A stretch of DNA of 64,000 bases, from NCBI RefSeq assembly GCF_051014445.1, contig NC_135147.1, forward strand, positions 27,308,479 to 27,372,478. The letters run 5' to 3'. The stretch is from Colletes latitarsis. Its lineage: Eukaryota > Arthropoda > Insecta > Hymenoptera > Colletidae. The notes under the pieces are model-generated. The model did no database searches. It saw only the letters and a program-made list of their open reading frames with translations, and had not been told where the DNA came from. The translations under genes and the position numbers were made by a program. Positions 12,783-24,855 of this stretch are shown piece by piece (positions within the stretch are counted from its first letter, which is position 1; each line of letters begins with the position of its first letter).

Positions 12783-14776
12783 ATGCATGAAGATATGCTT
12801 CAGAAAAAAGAAAAGGTACCATTACAAGAAGCAGTTATAATAGGTGTAAGCGCAATAGAGAAAACGTGTAACGTTTCAGGAGAGATGAGTAGCAGCGGAG
12901 GGTTAGGATTCGGCGTCGGCGTTGGTGTCGGTGTCGCCGGTGGTCCAACCCTCGCAGCCGCTCAACAGGGTCAAGGGGTAGCTGCTCTGTTGGTGATGCT
13001 CGCTGTCCTCTGCTTCATCTTCGCGTATTGTTGCTGGGGCGCGCCGTTCTGCAGGTCCCTATGCAGACGACATTGCTGTTGTCGGCTAGAGGATCCCGAG
13101 CCAGACTCGCGATTCGGTAACAGCGATCAGGCGATGGTAGCAACACCGACGATTATCCTGTTGCCACACGGTAGGATGCTCGTTGTGGATGGTACAATCT
13201 TCACGCAGTTCCAACCCGATCCGACTGGTGAGATCGCAAAACTGGATAACTAGCTTTTCAGTGCTTTCATTAGCCAAATGATCGTCGATAGACGCGCGAT
13301 AGACCAAGTCTGGGTTTCGGGCTTCCTAGCGTGCGCTGTTTAAGACTTTTCACAATGTATGTAGAAACGTAGTGTAGCGTTCGATCGCGACTTTAAACGC
13401 GCTGGAAAAAGATGAAAGAAACGTTAAAATTGATGGAATGCTCGGTAATTTTCGTTTAAACTGTGGAAAGTCTACTTAGCTTCGCACGAAGAGAGCACGC
13501 GAACAGTCGTAGTCGGATCGAATCGAGTTGGCTGCCTCAGGTGTGTGTTGCATCGTTTGGCCAGGTTTGGATCTGGTGGAACTCGGCGATAGCGTCCTAC
13601 GCGCGCAGAGGAATCCGCGGAGCATAAATCGCCATCAGCTTCAGAACAGCCAGGGTAGTATACTCGAGATGGACGCAGAAACGCCTAGCAAGGATAGTCT
13701 GGGATCCGTGGGGTGTTTCCCACCGCCGACGTACGAAAGTATTTACGGGAAGGAAGAGTCGGACATGCCGCCATCGTATTCGGATATCTTACTGCACAGG
13801 TAAACTTATTTTAAAAGTTACATCATTTTGTTTCCGTTTACTGGTGTTTTTGTTATCTTCTAGATTCGCCAATCTGCCCCACGAGATAGACATACACAGT
13901 TATTGTCACGACGGTAAAGAGGAGATCGAGATGCAAAGCCTGGATGGTTGTCCGCACATACTAGGGAATCCGATGAACGCGTTGGCGTACCCTTACGCAA
14001 CAACGGTGGCGAACTTCTCGAGCCAGAGTTTTCCACGGAGGAACGTTTCAAGGAATCCGTCGATCATCAGCAATCCACTCGACAGTTACTACGTAGACAA
14101 CGAATTAGAATTGTATCGAATGAGCCAGGATCTGATACCGCGAGTGTTCAGCAACGCAAATTTCGAAGCCCTTAGAACTTATCAAGACGGGGCTTTGTTC
14201 CACGTAGCGAATGAAAACGAGAGCCAACGGCAGGGCGAACCGCTGTCTGTCAATGGGAATCATTGTACGTTCGACAACTCTGTTCGAAACAACGAAAGAA
14301 TACATATGAACAGTACCGAGGAAATATCTAGAGACGTAGTTACGGGAAACGAGCTGATGAACATAAGAAATCTTGCTCGAAGCATGTCGAGGATCAGCCA
14401 AGAGAGCAGGAACAATACAGAGAATTCGCAGAGAGATAGTCACGAGAACGAAGCTGTTTACGTTCGATTATCTCGTTCTGAAGACCGTAACAACGACCAG
14501 TCCCTGCTGAATAGGTGCTCTATCGCGAACGAAATTAACAGGTCAAGAACGCAAGAGGATCAGTCCAGTCTTAGAAATGTACATTTTGAGAATGCTCAAA
14601 CAACCGACGAATCTAATCGCAACAACGAATCTAATCCAACGGAATATTACCTTAGAAATCGAAACAATGACGATGCTGTTAGTAGATCGCAAAGATTAGA
14701 AACTGAGTCTAATTATTCTGACGAAGAGACCAGGAATTTTGGAGCACTTGCGGATATCCGTGAGAGTCGTGTATAA
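12783..14776 (+). CDS. Single-pass membrane protein with two PPxY motifs, uncharacterised
   Basis: The coding exons are 12783-13227, 13565-13799 and 13864-14776. The joins are GAT CCG ACT G/GT and CAC AG/A, both canonical GT-AG and in phase. The product is 530 aa from the first ATG, or 496 aa from the ATG at 12885. A Gly/Val-rich N-terminus is followed by one membrane segment (roughly residues 66-86) ending in CCWG, then a Cys/Arg-rich juxtamembrane patch with CRRHCCC. In the presumed cytoplasmic part are PPTY (202-205) and PPSY (217-220), which are ligands for NEDD4-family WW domains. The C-terminal 300 residues are Asn/Ser/Arg/Glu-rich and probably disordered. The layout resembles NEDD4 adaptors such as Commissureless or NDFIP, but I see no clear homology. 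An AATAAA lies at 15004-15009. Confidence 0.75.
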
Positions 14777-16391
14777 CGACAAGTCTAAGGATCTATAAAC
14801 TACACCAGAGAAATTCTCTTACCATGTGTATGTTGCTAATCGTGCCACATGGTAAAATGTATATTTAAGATAGAAGTATATGTATATTGTCTCTATGTGG
14901 CTCTCAGTACTATGGTGCTTACTTTTACTAATCTTTTTAATTATAAATATCGATTGTAGATACAAAAGTAAAGACTAGGCTTTTAATTTTTGTTTAACGA
15001 TGAAATAAAAATGTAGAAAAATTGAAAATGAATTTAATAAATTGAAAAATTTTTAAAATACTCGTCGGTTTTACGTTACACGAAAATAAAAACATTATAT
15101 GATAATTATAATGTTTGAAAAAGCCCACCAGAATGTGTACAAACGATTGAACTAATCTAGTTAGCTGTTATCCAAGACAAGCAGGAAGAATCATCAAATA
15201 TTATATGATTCAAGTTTTAAAAATAATTTTATATGTGACAAGTGTACAATCAATTTAATTATGGCACAATAATTGAGAGGAAACAATGAGATAAATTAGT
15301 TCAGTCCGTCCAAGGGTTAATCTATGTGCTAAGTTCGATAAATTTTAAGAGAAGTAACCATCATAAATCAAGTTAAATATTTTGTACACGTTATTAGTAA
15401 TCCAAGCTAGAAACTATTTATTCTACATTTGCTTTTTATATTATTTTACTGCAAAATGCAATAAACTCTATGTCTGACATATAAGCTTTCTTCAAAATTC
15501 TCATTATTTTTATTTATACATGCCCATAAAATCATTAACGCGTTAATTGCCATTGTAAAAAAAATGATAAACAGAAAGTATATATAAATAAGCTGTGTAT
15601 AGAATAACTGTTGGTTACGTTGTCCTATGTACAGATCACGTATATGGAAGTATGCCCCTAAATTAAATTTAAATTCATTACTCTAAAACAACTGTAACTT
15701 AAATACACAAACAAGTATGTCGTATCGTTTCACAACAAAATGTTATGGCACTATTCTTAAACCATGTTCATGTGGCATAAATAAAATACTAATAATGATT
15801 AATTTTAAATAAAATCGTGTATGCGTATAAACGTATAATAAATTATGCATTGTACACATTATTATTACCGTTGTTGCGTAGTTCAAAAATATTTCAAATA
15901 TAAATTATTGATAAAATAAAATATTTAATAAGAATGTACTATTTCGTTCTTCCGTGTTTACACACCATACAAATATTCTAAAAGAGCAAGAACAAATTTC
16001 AACAAATCTCAATACAAAGGTAAAGATTGGATTAAAGTACCAAGTACATAAAATGTATTAAAAATGATTTTTAATTACTTTTACTGACACACTCAGTAAT
16101 AATAACTTTGCGCCATCGCGAGTTCAGATATAATGGTAGCATATTTTCAAATCAATTTTGTACATACAATTTGTTGACGCGTGCACAAACATTCTATATT
16201 TTTATAGAACTTAATTATCGCTATCCATATCTTCTGGCGCAGAAGAATCTTCGTTTTCGCTTCTACGATCCCAATCTTTCAACTTTGTTCCCATAACAAA
16301 ATCATCCCTCAACACGCTCCATACTCCCGTTTCCTTTCAATAAAATCGTTTTTTCTTTATTACCGTTACTTTTTGCAAACTAGAATAACGT
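14777..16391. other. AT-rich convergent 3' region
   Basis: No gene is seen. The stretch separates the stop of the PPxY membrane-protein gene (+) from the stop of RRP15 (-), so it should hold both 3' UTRs. A plus-strand AATAAA is at 15004-15009 and a minus-strand AATAAA (TTTATT on +) is at 16356-16361. Confidence 0.6.
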
Positions 16392-17394
16392 TTATTTAAA
16401 ATCTAATATATTTACCTTTTCCTTATCTTTATCGTTTTCTTGGGATTCGTTTTTAACATTGTTATCTACCCTAATACTTTTACTCCCACCCATAAGAATA
16501 TCCAAAAATGAATTCTTATCGATATTTTTAAGTACTTGTTCGCGTTTTCTTTCCAATGGACCAGCTTCTGATAATTTTTCACTAATATCCCCTTGTTGTT
16601 GTCTTACCGCATTAAACAATTGTACCACGCCTCTGTAAAGAATTCAACTGCTGTTAATCGTTTCGAACAAACAAGTAAAATAATATACTTACTTCGTAGC
16701 AATTTTTTGTAATATTCTTTCACGATCTCTGTCTGTTATTCTCGGTTTTATTCTGATACCTAAATTAGTTTTTTTTCTTTCTGTCAATTGTGTAAGCGGT
16801 TTTTGTACTTGGTTTTTAATTTCGTCTGACTGTTCTCCTTTAACTTCCGTTTTTATCGTTTCAATTTCAAACGATACATCTTCGCTTTTTTCTTTCTTCG
16901 CGTCGCATAACTTTTTTGCTTTGGATAAAACTATCATTTTTTTACGCTTGGGCTTTTTTGTCCACAGAATTTTTTGCATAGCATCTGCCCAGCCTGGATT
17001 TCCTTCGGTTTTTTCATCGTTAAATTCATCTTCTTCAAATTCTATTTCTTTAAATCCTTTATCCGCGCTTTCCAATTCCTGTGCTTCGGATTCCATAGTG
17101 TCCTCATCACTATCTTGTTCGTTATCATCGCTGTCTTCCCTGATTTCTACTACAATAATATTTTATTGTCAAAACCTCGGTACGTACATTGCATAAAATC
17201 AAATAAAACAAATACTCTTTTGTAGAATTTCTTCTAATAACGACTCTTCGGAGATCAAAATATTAAAAAGGTTAAGTAAACAAGGTAAACTTTTCTTACA
17301 GAAACATTTATAATACCAAAATAGATTTTTTATTCTAACCTTGGGGTTTCTTCGGCGATTTTCCAATTTTTGCAGTAATGTCTAATGCAATCAT
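16392..17394 (-). CDS. RRP15-like ribosomal RNA processing protein
   Basis: There are three exons on the minus strand: 17394-17340, 17149-16693 and 16632-16392. The joins CAA G/TA and ACG AA/A keep the frame, and the product is 250 aa. RRP15 proteins are nucleolar factors for 60S subunit maturation. The signature is the conserved block around residues 57-75 (NPGWADAMQKIL), followed by lysine-rich sequence and a second block with KPRITDRDRERILQ near the exon 2-3 junction. The downstream part has GVVQLFNAVRQQQ, the other hallmark of the family. The N-terminal 55 residues are very acidic. It is close in length to the human protein (282 aa). The start ATG at 17394 is the first in-frame start supported by the splice. 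Confidence 0.9.
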
Positions 17395-18346
17395 GATTAT
17401 AATTAAAATATGAAAAATATAAATTCTATCAAAGTACACGCACTTTCCGTCTCTTGCTTTCACGTGCTACCTATTTTGATTACGATAATTACCAAAATAT
17501 ACTAATACGTATTTTAATTGCATGAAATACTGACCAAAGATATTCAATCGTATAACAAAATTTTAATAAAGCAACTATTAATGAAATAATTTCTTTAGAA
17601 AGCTATTAATTATGAAAAATAACGGGAAATCGTATGCATAATGTGAACTACTCTTTATTAACCATAAATGGTTAGTTTGTTACGATATTACCTTAAAATA
17701 AAGTTTATATTTTTGAAAATAATCAACTTTTTATCAAACAATAACTAGATTACAATGCAATATAATAATATAGATATATTTAATGGTAAACAATGGAAGG
17801 TGTAAAATAGACAATGAATAAGTATTTTTTTTTTATAAATATTTGCTTCTTTGTATACAATAATTAGAACACCATTTATATACCATGAAAAATATATACA
17901 TAGGTTGTATAAAATAATGCATAAATGCAGCTTGGAAATAATGTGTACCGTATAAAAAATATACTACTCTAATATAAAATATCCCAGCCAAGTGAACAGT
18001 GTGTTTACGTTTAACGATGATAATTAATCAGACGCGTGTAATTTATAACTTCGAATGCAAGCAGAAAAATAAACGTATTAAAAAAATTTATCGAGTCAAT
18101 GTACTACATTTATATGCAACTTTTTAATAATAGTAATATTGTATAGTACATTATAACAATAATAATGGAGTAAATTATACTATGTATTTTCAACTTTTAT
18201 TGGTATTGTTCTTCCACGTTCGTTGAAACCCATATCCTGTTCGAAAATTATACTATTCCAAGTTTTCTAATACCAATGAAAAACAGAAAAAATGAACACT
18301 TCATGCATGAATAGAAAATTAATGAATTTTGTTTCTCCTCGTACAG
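17395..18346. other. AT-rich spacer between RRP15 and the zinc-finger gene
   Basis: No coding potential is seen on either strand. The region must contain the RRP15 promoter, close to 17.4 kb, and the 3' UTR of the zinc-finger gene transcribed from the right. A TTTATT (minus-strand AATAAA) occurs near 18196. Confidence 0.55.
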
Positions 18347-21300
18347 CTACGAACTTGATGTGTATTCTTTTGAAAGTTCTAAAACGTGTAGAATAACATC
18401 GTCCACAGTCTTCGTTGTTAAGAGAGCTTTTACTGCATCGTCTTCTATAACAACAGTAAACAAAAGTTGAATATTCTTTCTTAATCGTTCGGTAAAATGT
18501 AAGTCAGTTTTTGGCGTTAACGGTGTATGACCACATCTTCTGATTACTGCTTCTAAAATATCTTGAATGGGAGCATCAGGCCAACCAAACAGCTAGAGAA
18601 TATAAGCTAAATTAAAAACACCATTTCATAATATATTATTATTATACTTTATAATAATTTATACCTGAAGGGTTTCATCATCAATTAAGATTTTTAAAAG
18701 ATCCGAAATAGCTGTTAGTAATTCGTCGGTGGACAGTCTACTGGATTCTCCATTTTTTGTTTTCTCAGCAGCAATTGTAGCGATATAATACATTTGCGTC
18801 TGCAAATGTTTTCTTTCCACTTCGTTCATGACATCTTCCAATAATTCACGGTGTTTTGCTTTGATGTGCCTCATTAAACAATCTTGTCGTATGAACACTC
18901 TATTGCATTCGACGCACGATTGCGGTGGTTCTCGTCTATGAGTATTCAAATGAGCTTGCAAAGAAGACTTCGTAGAGAAAGCTTTCTCACATTTGTCGCA
19001 TTTAAATGCTAGAATAAAGAAAATATTTTCAATCAGCGTAACTATTTTCCTTTTATAACTCGTACAATTACTAAAATCATAATATAAAAATTAGAATGTT
19101 TATATTGTACGTTTAATTCCTGTATGGAGTAACGAATGTTTGACAAGATCTTCTCTTCTTATGAACCTCTTTTCGCAAGCTTTGCACGTGAATGGAGTTG
19201 CTCCTTCGTGGACAAATTTTTTATGGACATTCAAACGAGCTTTCCGATTAAATGCTTTACCGCACACGTCGCAATAAAAGCCATTTTCACCGGTATGGTG
19301 AAATATGTGCGCTCTTAATTGAGCTGCCTGGATAAACGATTTGCCACAATACTGGCAAGTGTGTGGCTTTTCACCAGTATGGGTTCTCTGATGACGATTT
19401 AAAGTTTCTCTCGCAGCAAACTTCTTTTGGCACTAAAATAATTAAGAATTCGTATGCCATCGTTAAACTAGTAAAATTCTTGCCCAATACAGGACATTCC
19501 AGAACTTTTAAAAATATGGTTGTTTTACACGATATTAAATGGTCTTCCAATTAAAAATTTAATGGGTTCAGGAGACCATACATGACCATTTTGTTGCTTT
19601 TAATCGATGTTATTGTTAGTAAACATCGCATAAGGGCTAGATATACAAAGGCGAACATTTTCATTAATAATTCACAACTCGAAAACTACGGACTATTGGA
19701 CATATGTTCATATAACGTTTTTTACTTCTTTTAGTGTGTTGATTCAACCCCCTATGTATTTATATGTATCGTAATAACCATAAAAGAAAACATTTTATTT
19801 ATAACGGCAGAAACTTACACTACTTTCCCTGTCCATAACGCTTGCTTGTAATAAAATTATACAAAATAATTATTATAAAATTCTATTTAACAAATCGATT
19901 TATTTATTAATTTATTCAAATTATATCTCTGATGGAAGAAATTAACTATTTAAAAATCGATACTTACATATTTGCATCCAAATGGCTTTTCTCCCGTATG
20001 CACGCGCCTATGCTTCTTTAACGCGAGAGATGATAAAAATGTCTTTGGACATAAGTCACATTGAACCGGCCTTTCTCCCGTGTGTATACGTTCGTGAATT
20101 AACAATTGTTGGCTAGTAAGGAATTCCTTAGGGCAATATTTACACGGCTTCTTTTGTCTATCAACGTTTCCCGAATGCGTACGTAAATGTTCACGTAAAT
20201 TGTCCTTACGCGTAAAAACTTTCTCACAAACCTATGAAGATACGTGTTTAATTAATAGAAACTTAATTTATCATGTTATATGTCGTCTAGATAATCCGTT
20301 TAATACAGAAATACTCACTTGACAGTTAAATGTATTAAGAATGTTGCCATGACAACCAGACTGCATTATGTGACGATTCAAATGATAGCTTCGGGAAAAA
20401 TAAGTATCACAGGGTTCACACCTTAAATTTATTAAATTATACTGTATCATTGATCGTTTTTTCACAACGTTTTCATATGATAAATAAGCGAGATAAATGA
20501 TACTTTTGTAACATAATTAAATACACTTACTTGTAAATTTTTTGATCAGCATGAGTGGTATAACGATGTTTATTCAGTGATTTCTTATCATTAAATGTTT
20601 CTCCACATTCTTTACAAAAACAAGAATGACACTGCCAATGAATTACAACAATGTGTCTTTCTAAAGATGACTTTTTCTTGAACGAAAGTTCACAATTTGA
20701 ACACTTATATTTACCGCCACTGTGTGCAGTACTTAAATGTTCATTGCAACAATGGCATCGGGTATCAGACACAGGCAAAATTATTGGTTTGTAATCATGA
20801 TCTTTCTGATGACTCGAACTAGAATCTATGGTTATTATTTTCTGTTTAGGACAACAACAGTAGCTAAATGCATTTAAGAAACAAATTATACATAGGTTTT
20901 AACATATACCTTCAGTATTAGGATCAACAGTGGAATCTGAATTGTCATCTTTTTCATCTTCATCCATTTGATAATTCTCTAGATGATTCAGTTGTAAAAG
21001 ACTAATAGAGTTATCGTCTCTACACACATCTAAATGTTCCCTTAACATCTATTAAAATAATCAATAGTTCCATCAAAAATACATTACCAAATACATTGAT
21101 TTGTTTTGAATATTTAAAACAACATATAAAATAATATGAAATAAACTAGTTAAAGCCTTACATCTTGAGATTGAAAGACACGATGGCATGTTACACACTC
21201 ATAATCTGTTACAATTTGTATAATTTGATCACCTTGAGCAATAACTGTAAAAACATAATATATTAAAATCAATTTTGCAAAATCATTTTTCTTTGCATAT

Positions 21301-21630
21301 TATTTAATAAAAAGATATGCCCATTACGTATACCTTTCATATCACTGGATTCTGGTTCAGTGGACATTATAATAGCATCTTGAACATTATGTGGATCTGT
21401 AATAATCATATATCAATAAAAGCTATTACCAAAGATGCGTGTACATTGTAACTATGTACGGAAATTACCAAATAAATTTTCTAACGTTGTACTTGTCATT
21501 AACACTGTGTCCTCGACTTTCACAATGTCTATAACAAAAATGATACACATTATATGCTGCATAATGACCGATATACAAAGTATAATATTTTCAACAGGAA
21601 AGAAACACGTGTACCCATTATTTCCTCCAT
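18347..21630 (-). CDS. C2H2 zinc-finger protein with about 12 fingers
   Basis: Eleven minus-strand exons: 21630-21615, 21528-21469, 21396-21334, 21244-21162, 21048-20910, 20825-20531, 20421-20319, 20231-19968, 19432-19111, 19008-18665 and 18592-18347. The lengths sum to 1935 bp (644 aa) with every phase consistent. The acceptor at 20825 is the least certain. A short acidic N-terminus carries one C2HC-like motif (CVTCHRVF...HLDVC). Then come about 12 C2H2 fingers, several joined by TGEKP-type linkers. Three fingers are assembled across introns (KIY/KCEPC, NCQ/VCEKVF, GIK/PFKCDKC). After the last finger a helical, finger-free domain of about 130 residues contains PIQDILEAVIRRCGH. It is presumably a nuclear DNA-binding regulator; the targets and one-to-one orthologue are unknown. 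Confidence 0.9.
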
Positions 21631-22613
21631 CGATTCAGTTCCTTGTGATCGAGGACGACGAAAGTTTGTTTTTAGATATTTTGAAAATTACATACACTCG
21701 TGGTGATCGTCGTTCACGACCAAGATGTACGTACATACGTAAATTGTAGTATTCTAGTAACGTTTCTATCTGCACTTCGATAATTACGTTTCCAAGAAAA
21801 GAAGAATTATTATTTTCAAAGAGGGCAAGAGTGAAGCCAAAGTTTCGGCTAATCCTATGATAATATTACACTACGGATCGAAGCTTCTTTCAATCATTTC
21901 TATCTGCCCCTGGAGCAGTGTTACCAGACGGCAGACCGGTACCCAAAGGAAACTGCCCCTCTACATACGCACCTTAATGCACAGACGCACGTACGTGAGC
22001 TCCGCGCTTCGGGTAGCTTCGGATAACTTCGGAAATTTAAAGAAGATGGCGACTGTGAGCCTTTTCTTCTCGCCCTCGGAACAGCTGAAACTTGATTTGC
22101 GTCAACCGGCTCACGATTACGAGTTTAATAGTTCACATTCGCCTTCTTTCTCAAATCCTCGAAGCTGTCCGAAGAATCGGGGCTCGCGTGCATTAGTGTG
22201 TGTAAGTAGAGGGGCTGTTTCCTCTGGTCACCGGTCTACCGTCTGGTAACACTGAACGCACAATAAAATGGCCTACGTCAAGGGGCACGCCTTCTATATT
22301 TCCACCAAAGGATAAATATTTTTTAATTTAAAAACACTCCAATGTGCGAACATTATTTCGTTCTATTCGAATAAACTTTTATCGTTAGTTTTATTAATAA
22401 ATTAGAAAAAATAATATTTGAATGCAAATATATATAATTACATTTTGTTTACAATATATACAAAAGTTTAAGAAGGTATTTGCATTGGTATTATTTACAT
22501 AAAATGTAATTTATTCTTAGTATCGCATTATACATTAAAAGAACTGTATTTCACATTATACAAAAGTTTTAATAATAACATATTACAGATAAATGTTAAC
22601 TTATATTACTATG
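21631..22613. other. Promoter side of the zinc-finger gene plus 3' side of SRP14
   Basis: The only notable structure is the inverted-repeat element at 21916-22254, listed separately. The zinc-finger gene's transcription start should lie between 21.65 and 21.9 kb. The minus-strand polyadenylation signal for SRP14 is probably TTTATT at 22510-22515. An open frame at 21857-22249 covers the inverted repeat and is not gene-like. Confidence 0.55.
21916..22254. mobile_element. Foldback element of 339 bp (probable MITE)
   Basis: The ends are CAGTGTTACCAGACGG and its reverse complement. Aligned by eye, the first 49 bases of the two arms differ at 5 positions, and weaker complementarity continues inward for roughly another 40 bases (AATGCAC, GCTTCGG blocks). 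There is no transposase. I find no target-site duplication of 2 or 8 bp in the flanks (..CCCTGGAG and AACGCACA..), so the superfamily cannot be named. Confidence 0.75.
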
Positions 22614-23151
22614 TCAATGGACTTTAGGCTTTGCAGATTTTATTTTCTTTAATTTCTTAAGACCATTGATGTTCGATTTCAATAGATTCCAATACGCTTG
22701 CTGAAATTTATTTACATCCTTGGAATGAATCTGAAATACCAAATATATACGATTTATGCTTCATTCTTCTTTGATTGTGCAAAGAACAAAGTACGAATTC
22801 GTAGAATGATACGTACAATGGTAGAAATTTTTTTGGACCTTAAAGAAGCCCTTACTAAACAGAGAAATTCGTTTGGTGTTGGTAAGGGAGGCTTGCCTTC
22901 TCTAGGTGTCGGTTTATTGTGTCCATTAACTAAAAAGGTCAATCATAATATTTTGATAGTATTTTCAATTTTAATAATCACACGAATACTTACATCTTTT
23001 GATAGTGAGCACTACAGAACCAGAAATACGAGATTTATCAAAAAGACGTGTCAGCTCCACTAGAAACTAAAACTACAATTCATATAAAACTCTCAAAACA
23101 ATAAGCATTCTAGATATTAAAAATTACCAAATCGTTTTCCAGCAGAACCAT
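22614..23151 (-). CDS. Signal recognition particle 14 kDa protein
   Basis: Four minus-strand exons: 23151-23128, 23066-22994, 22929-22817 and 22730-22614, giving 108 aa with all joins in phase. SRP14 pairs with SRP9 on the Alu domain of 7SL RNA and mediates elongation arrest during targeting to the ER. The protein opens MVLLEND, continues FLVELTRLFDKSRISGSV, then has KPTPREGK and FLCLVRASLRSKKIST, and ends in a lysine-rich tail after DVNKFQQAYWNLLKSN. These match the vertebrate protein block by block. It has no Ala-rich C-terminal extension like that of primates. The exon 2 acceptor used is the upstream TTTTAG, because the nearer TTCTAG would introduce a stop. Confidence 0.95.
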
Positions 23152-23666
23152 TTTGCTAAATCCAACATATGCCTTTGCAGTCTGTCAAGTATTGTTTGTT
23201 ACTTTATAGGTTGAGAAGCGCATTCGTACAGTCACGCCGTGTGTTCGATAGTGTTCGATACACCACTATAGCTAACCTCAAATATTTAGTTCCAACAAAT
23301 GACAAGCGTGACTATGTGACGCATTAGTATAATGGCGAGTCTATATGTGGACGACGAAACGCATGCATTCTCTATGCTCAAAGTTATAAACATTTCATTA
23401 AAATTCTATCGCACTCTAAACTTCTATCGATAACGTTGAAAATTGTTTAAATAGCATGTATTTTACAATGAATTTATAATATATAGTTTCTTTTTCGAAA
23501 AATTATATAGCATTAAGAGATCCTGTTAAAAAATAAGATGAATACCTAGCGCGCTTTGCAAATTGTAGAAACTTTTGCGGGTATTGACCGATATAAAACT
23601 TACATACTTGCGAAAGAAATTATTTCATAATGCCAATGAAACACTAATTGAAAATACAAAATTACG
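23152..23666. other. Divergent promoter region of SRP14 and the GON7-like gene
   Basis: About 515 bp separate the two start codons, which point away from each other. I see no repeats or coding exons. It probably contains both promoters. Confidence 0.5.
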
Positions 23667-24038
23667 ATGAACAGCACGATCATGCGTGTAAAAATTTGTG
23701 AAAATAATGAGTGCATTTATGAAAATAACAATAGTGTAGAGCTGAGTGAAAATAATTTGACCGACGTGATTTCTTGTTTGAAAGACATGCAAATTAAAAT
23801 TAACGATTTTATAACGAGCCTCGTACAAAAACAAGATGGTTCGCTCAACGACGAAAGTAAATAACGGAAAAAAAAAAATAAAGAAAAATGTTAAAGATAA
23901 TTGCACGAATTGTACGATCGAAAACTTGTGGGAACTAATCAATTTTTATCAATTTTAGATCGGCTAACGTCGGAGAGCGATTCGGATTTTGAAGGAGAGA
24001 TCGAAGTTAACCCTAAGAAATGCAAATTAATCGATTAA
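23667..24038 (+). CDS. Small acidic protein, GON7-like (KEOPS subunit candidate)
   Basis: Two exons, 23667-23856 and 23959-24038, are joined GAC GAA A/AT and give 89 aa. The middle segment (LTDVISCLKDMQIKINDFI) is an amphipathic helix, followed by an acidic Ser/Asp/Glu tail. This arrangement matches GON7, the small KEOPS/EKC subunit that supports threonylcarbamoyl adenosine (t6A) synthesis on tRNA. The family is poorly conserved, so the assignment rests on size, helix position and the acidic tail rather than on a diagnostic motif. The AATAAA at 24089-24094 fits a short 3' UTR. Confidence 0.65.
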
Positions 24039-24525
24039 TTGTGTGGAATAATATTTTATCACTATAGAACGTTTGTATACTGTTTTGAAATAAAGTATTC
24101 ACACGTATCATCGTTATATGATATGATGTATTTGTCATTTCATCTTTGTCGTTGAGTATTGTCTCTCAGAATGTTTTGTCATGATTGAAAGCAATAAATC
24201 GAAAATCAGCGAAAGAAAGTTACATCGCCAATAAAGTAAAACGCGACAGGTAAAGATGAATTTCTTGTATTGTATAAATTATATATTTAGATTAATGTGT
24301 TATATTTATTGGATTATTTATTAATTATCGGCACACTATCGTATATCTATAACATTTTAACAGTATTTTATGATTTATTAACTATCTTATTGCCTCTTAA
24401 GTTTCATATTGAAATTTTAAAAAGTTGTTTTTAACTTCTAATTTTCATTATGTTTGTAAATTATTATTTTTATAACTTTTTGCCGTGTTAATTGGGAATG
24501 TCATTTTTCTTTTTAAAGATAAAAC

Positions 24526-24855
24526 ATGTCTACTGTGCTATCGAACGAAGCCCAACTGCGTTATGTGATAGAATGGTTTCAAGAATGGTCAGAAATGCAA
24601 AGGAATGACTTCTTGAGCGTACTTTTGGAACAGTGCGAGCCCTCGGGTCTTGTTAATGGACTAGTATCCAGAATGGAGAATTTGGGGCACGCAGAAGGAT
24701 CTGACAGGCCTCCAAGTCTGTTTCAATGTCGAGTAAAGCTCTTTCAAGAGTGGAGCCATAATTGGTCTCAACAAGAAAAGGATTCTTTGCTTTTGTCGAT
24801 TAAAAATACTGATCCTGCATTTGCAGAAAAATATGAAGAGAAACTGTCAGCTTAA
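24526..24855 (+). CDS. C14orf119-family protein
   Basis: A single coding exon of 109 aa starts at ATG 24526 just after a likely 5'-UTR intron acceptor (TTTTTAAAG). The residues RYVIEWFQEWSEMQRNDFL, then DRPPSLFQCRVKLFQEW and a final WSQQEKDSLL match the conserved core of human C14orf119, including its DRPPSIFECQ block. The family's function is not established. There are no signal, membrane or catalytic motifs. AATAAA at 24879-24884, only 24 bp past the stop, suggests a very short 3' UTR. Confidence 0.9.
   Translation: MSTVLSNEAQLRYVIEWFQEWSEMQRNDFLSVLLEQCEPSGLVNGLVSRMENLGHAEGSDRPPSLFQCRVKLFQEWSHNWSQQEKDSLLLSIKNTDPAFAEKYEEKLSA

Noticed and set aside
21857..22249. 130-codon frame upstream of the zinc-finger gene
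   Set aside because: It spans the foldback element from arm to arm and has no gene-like features.
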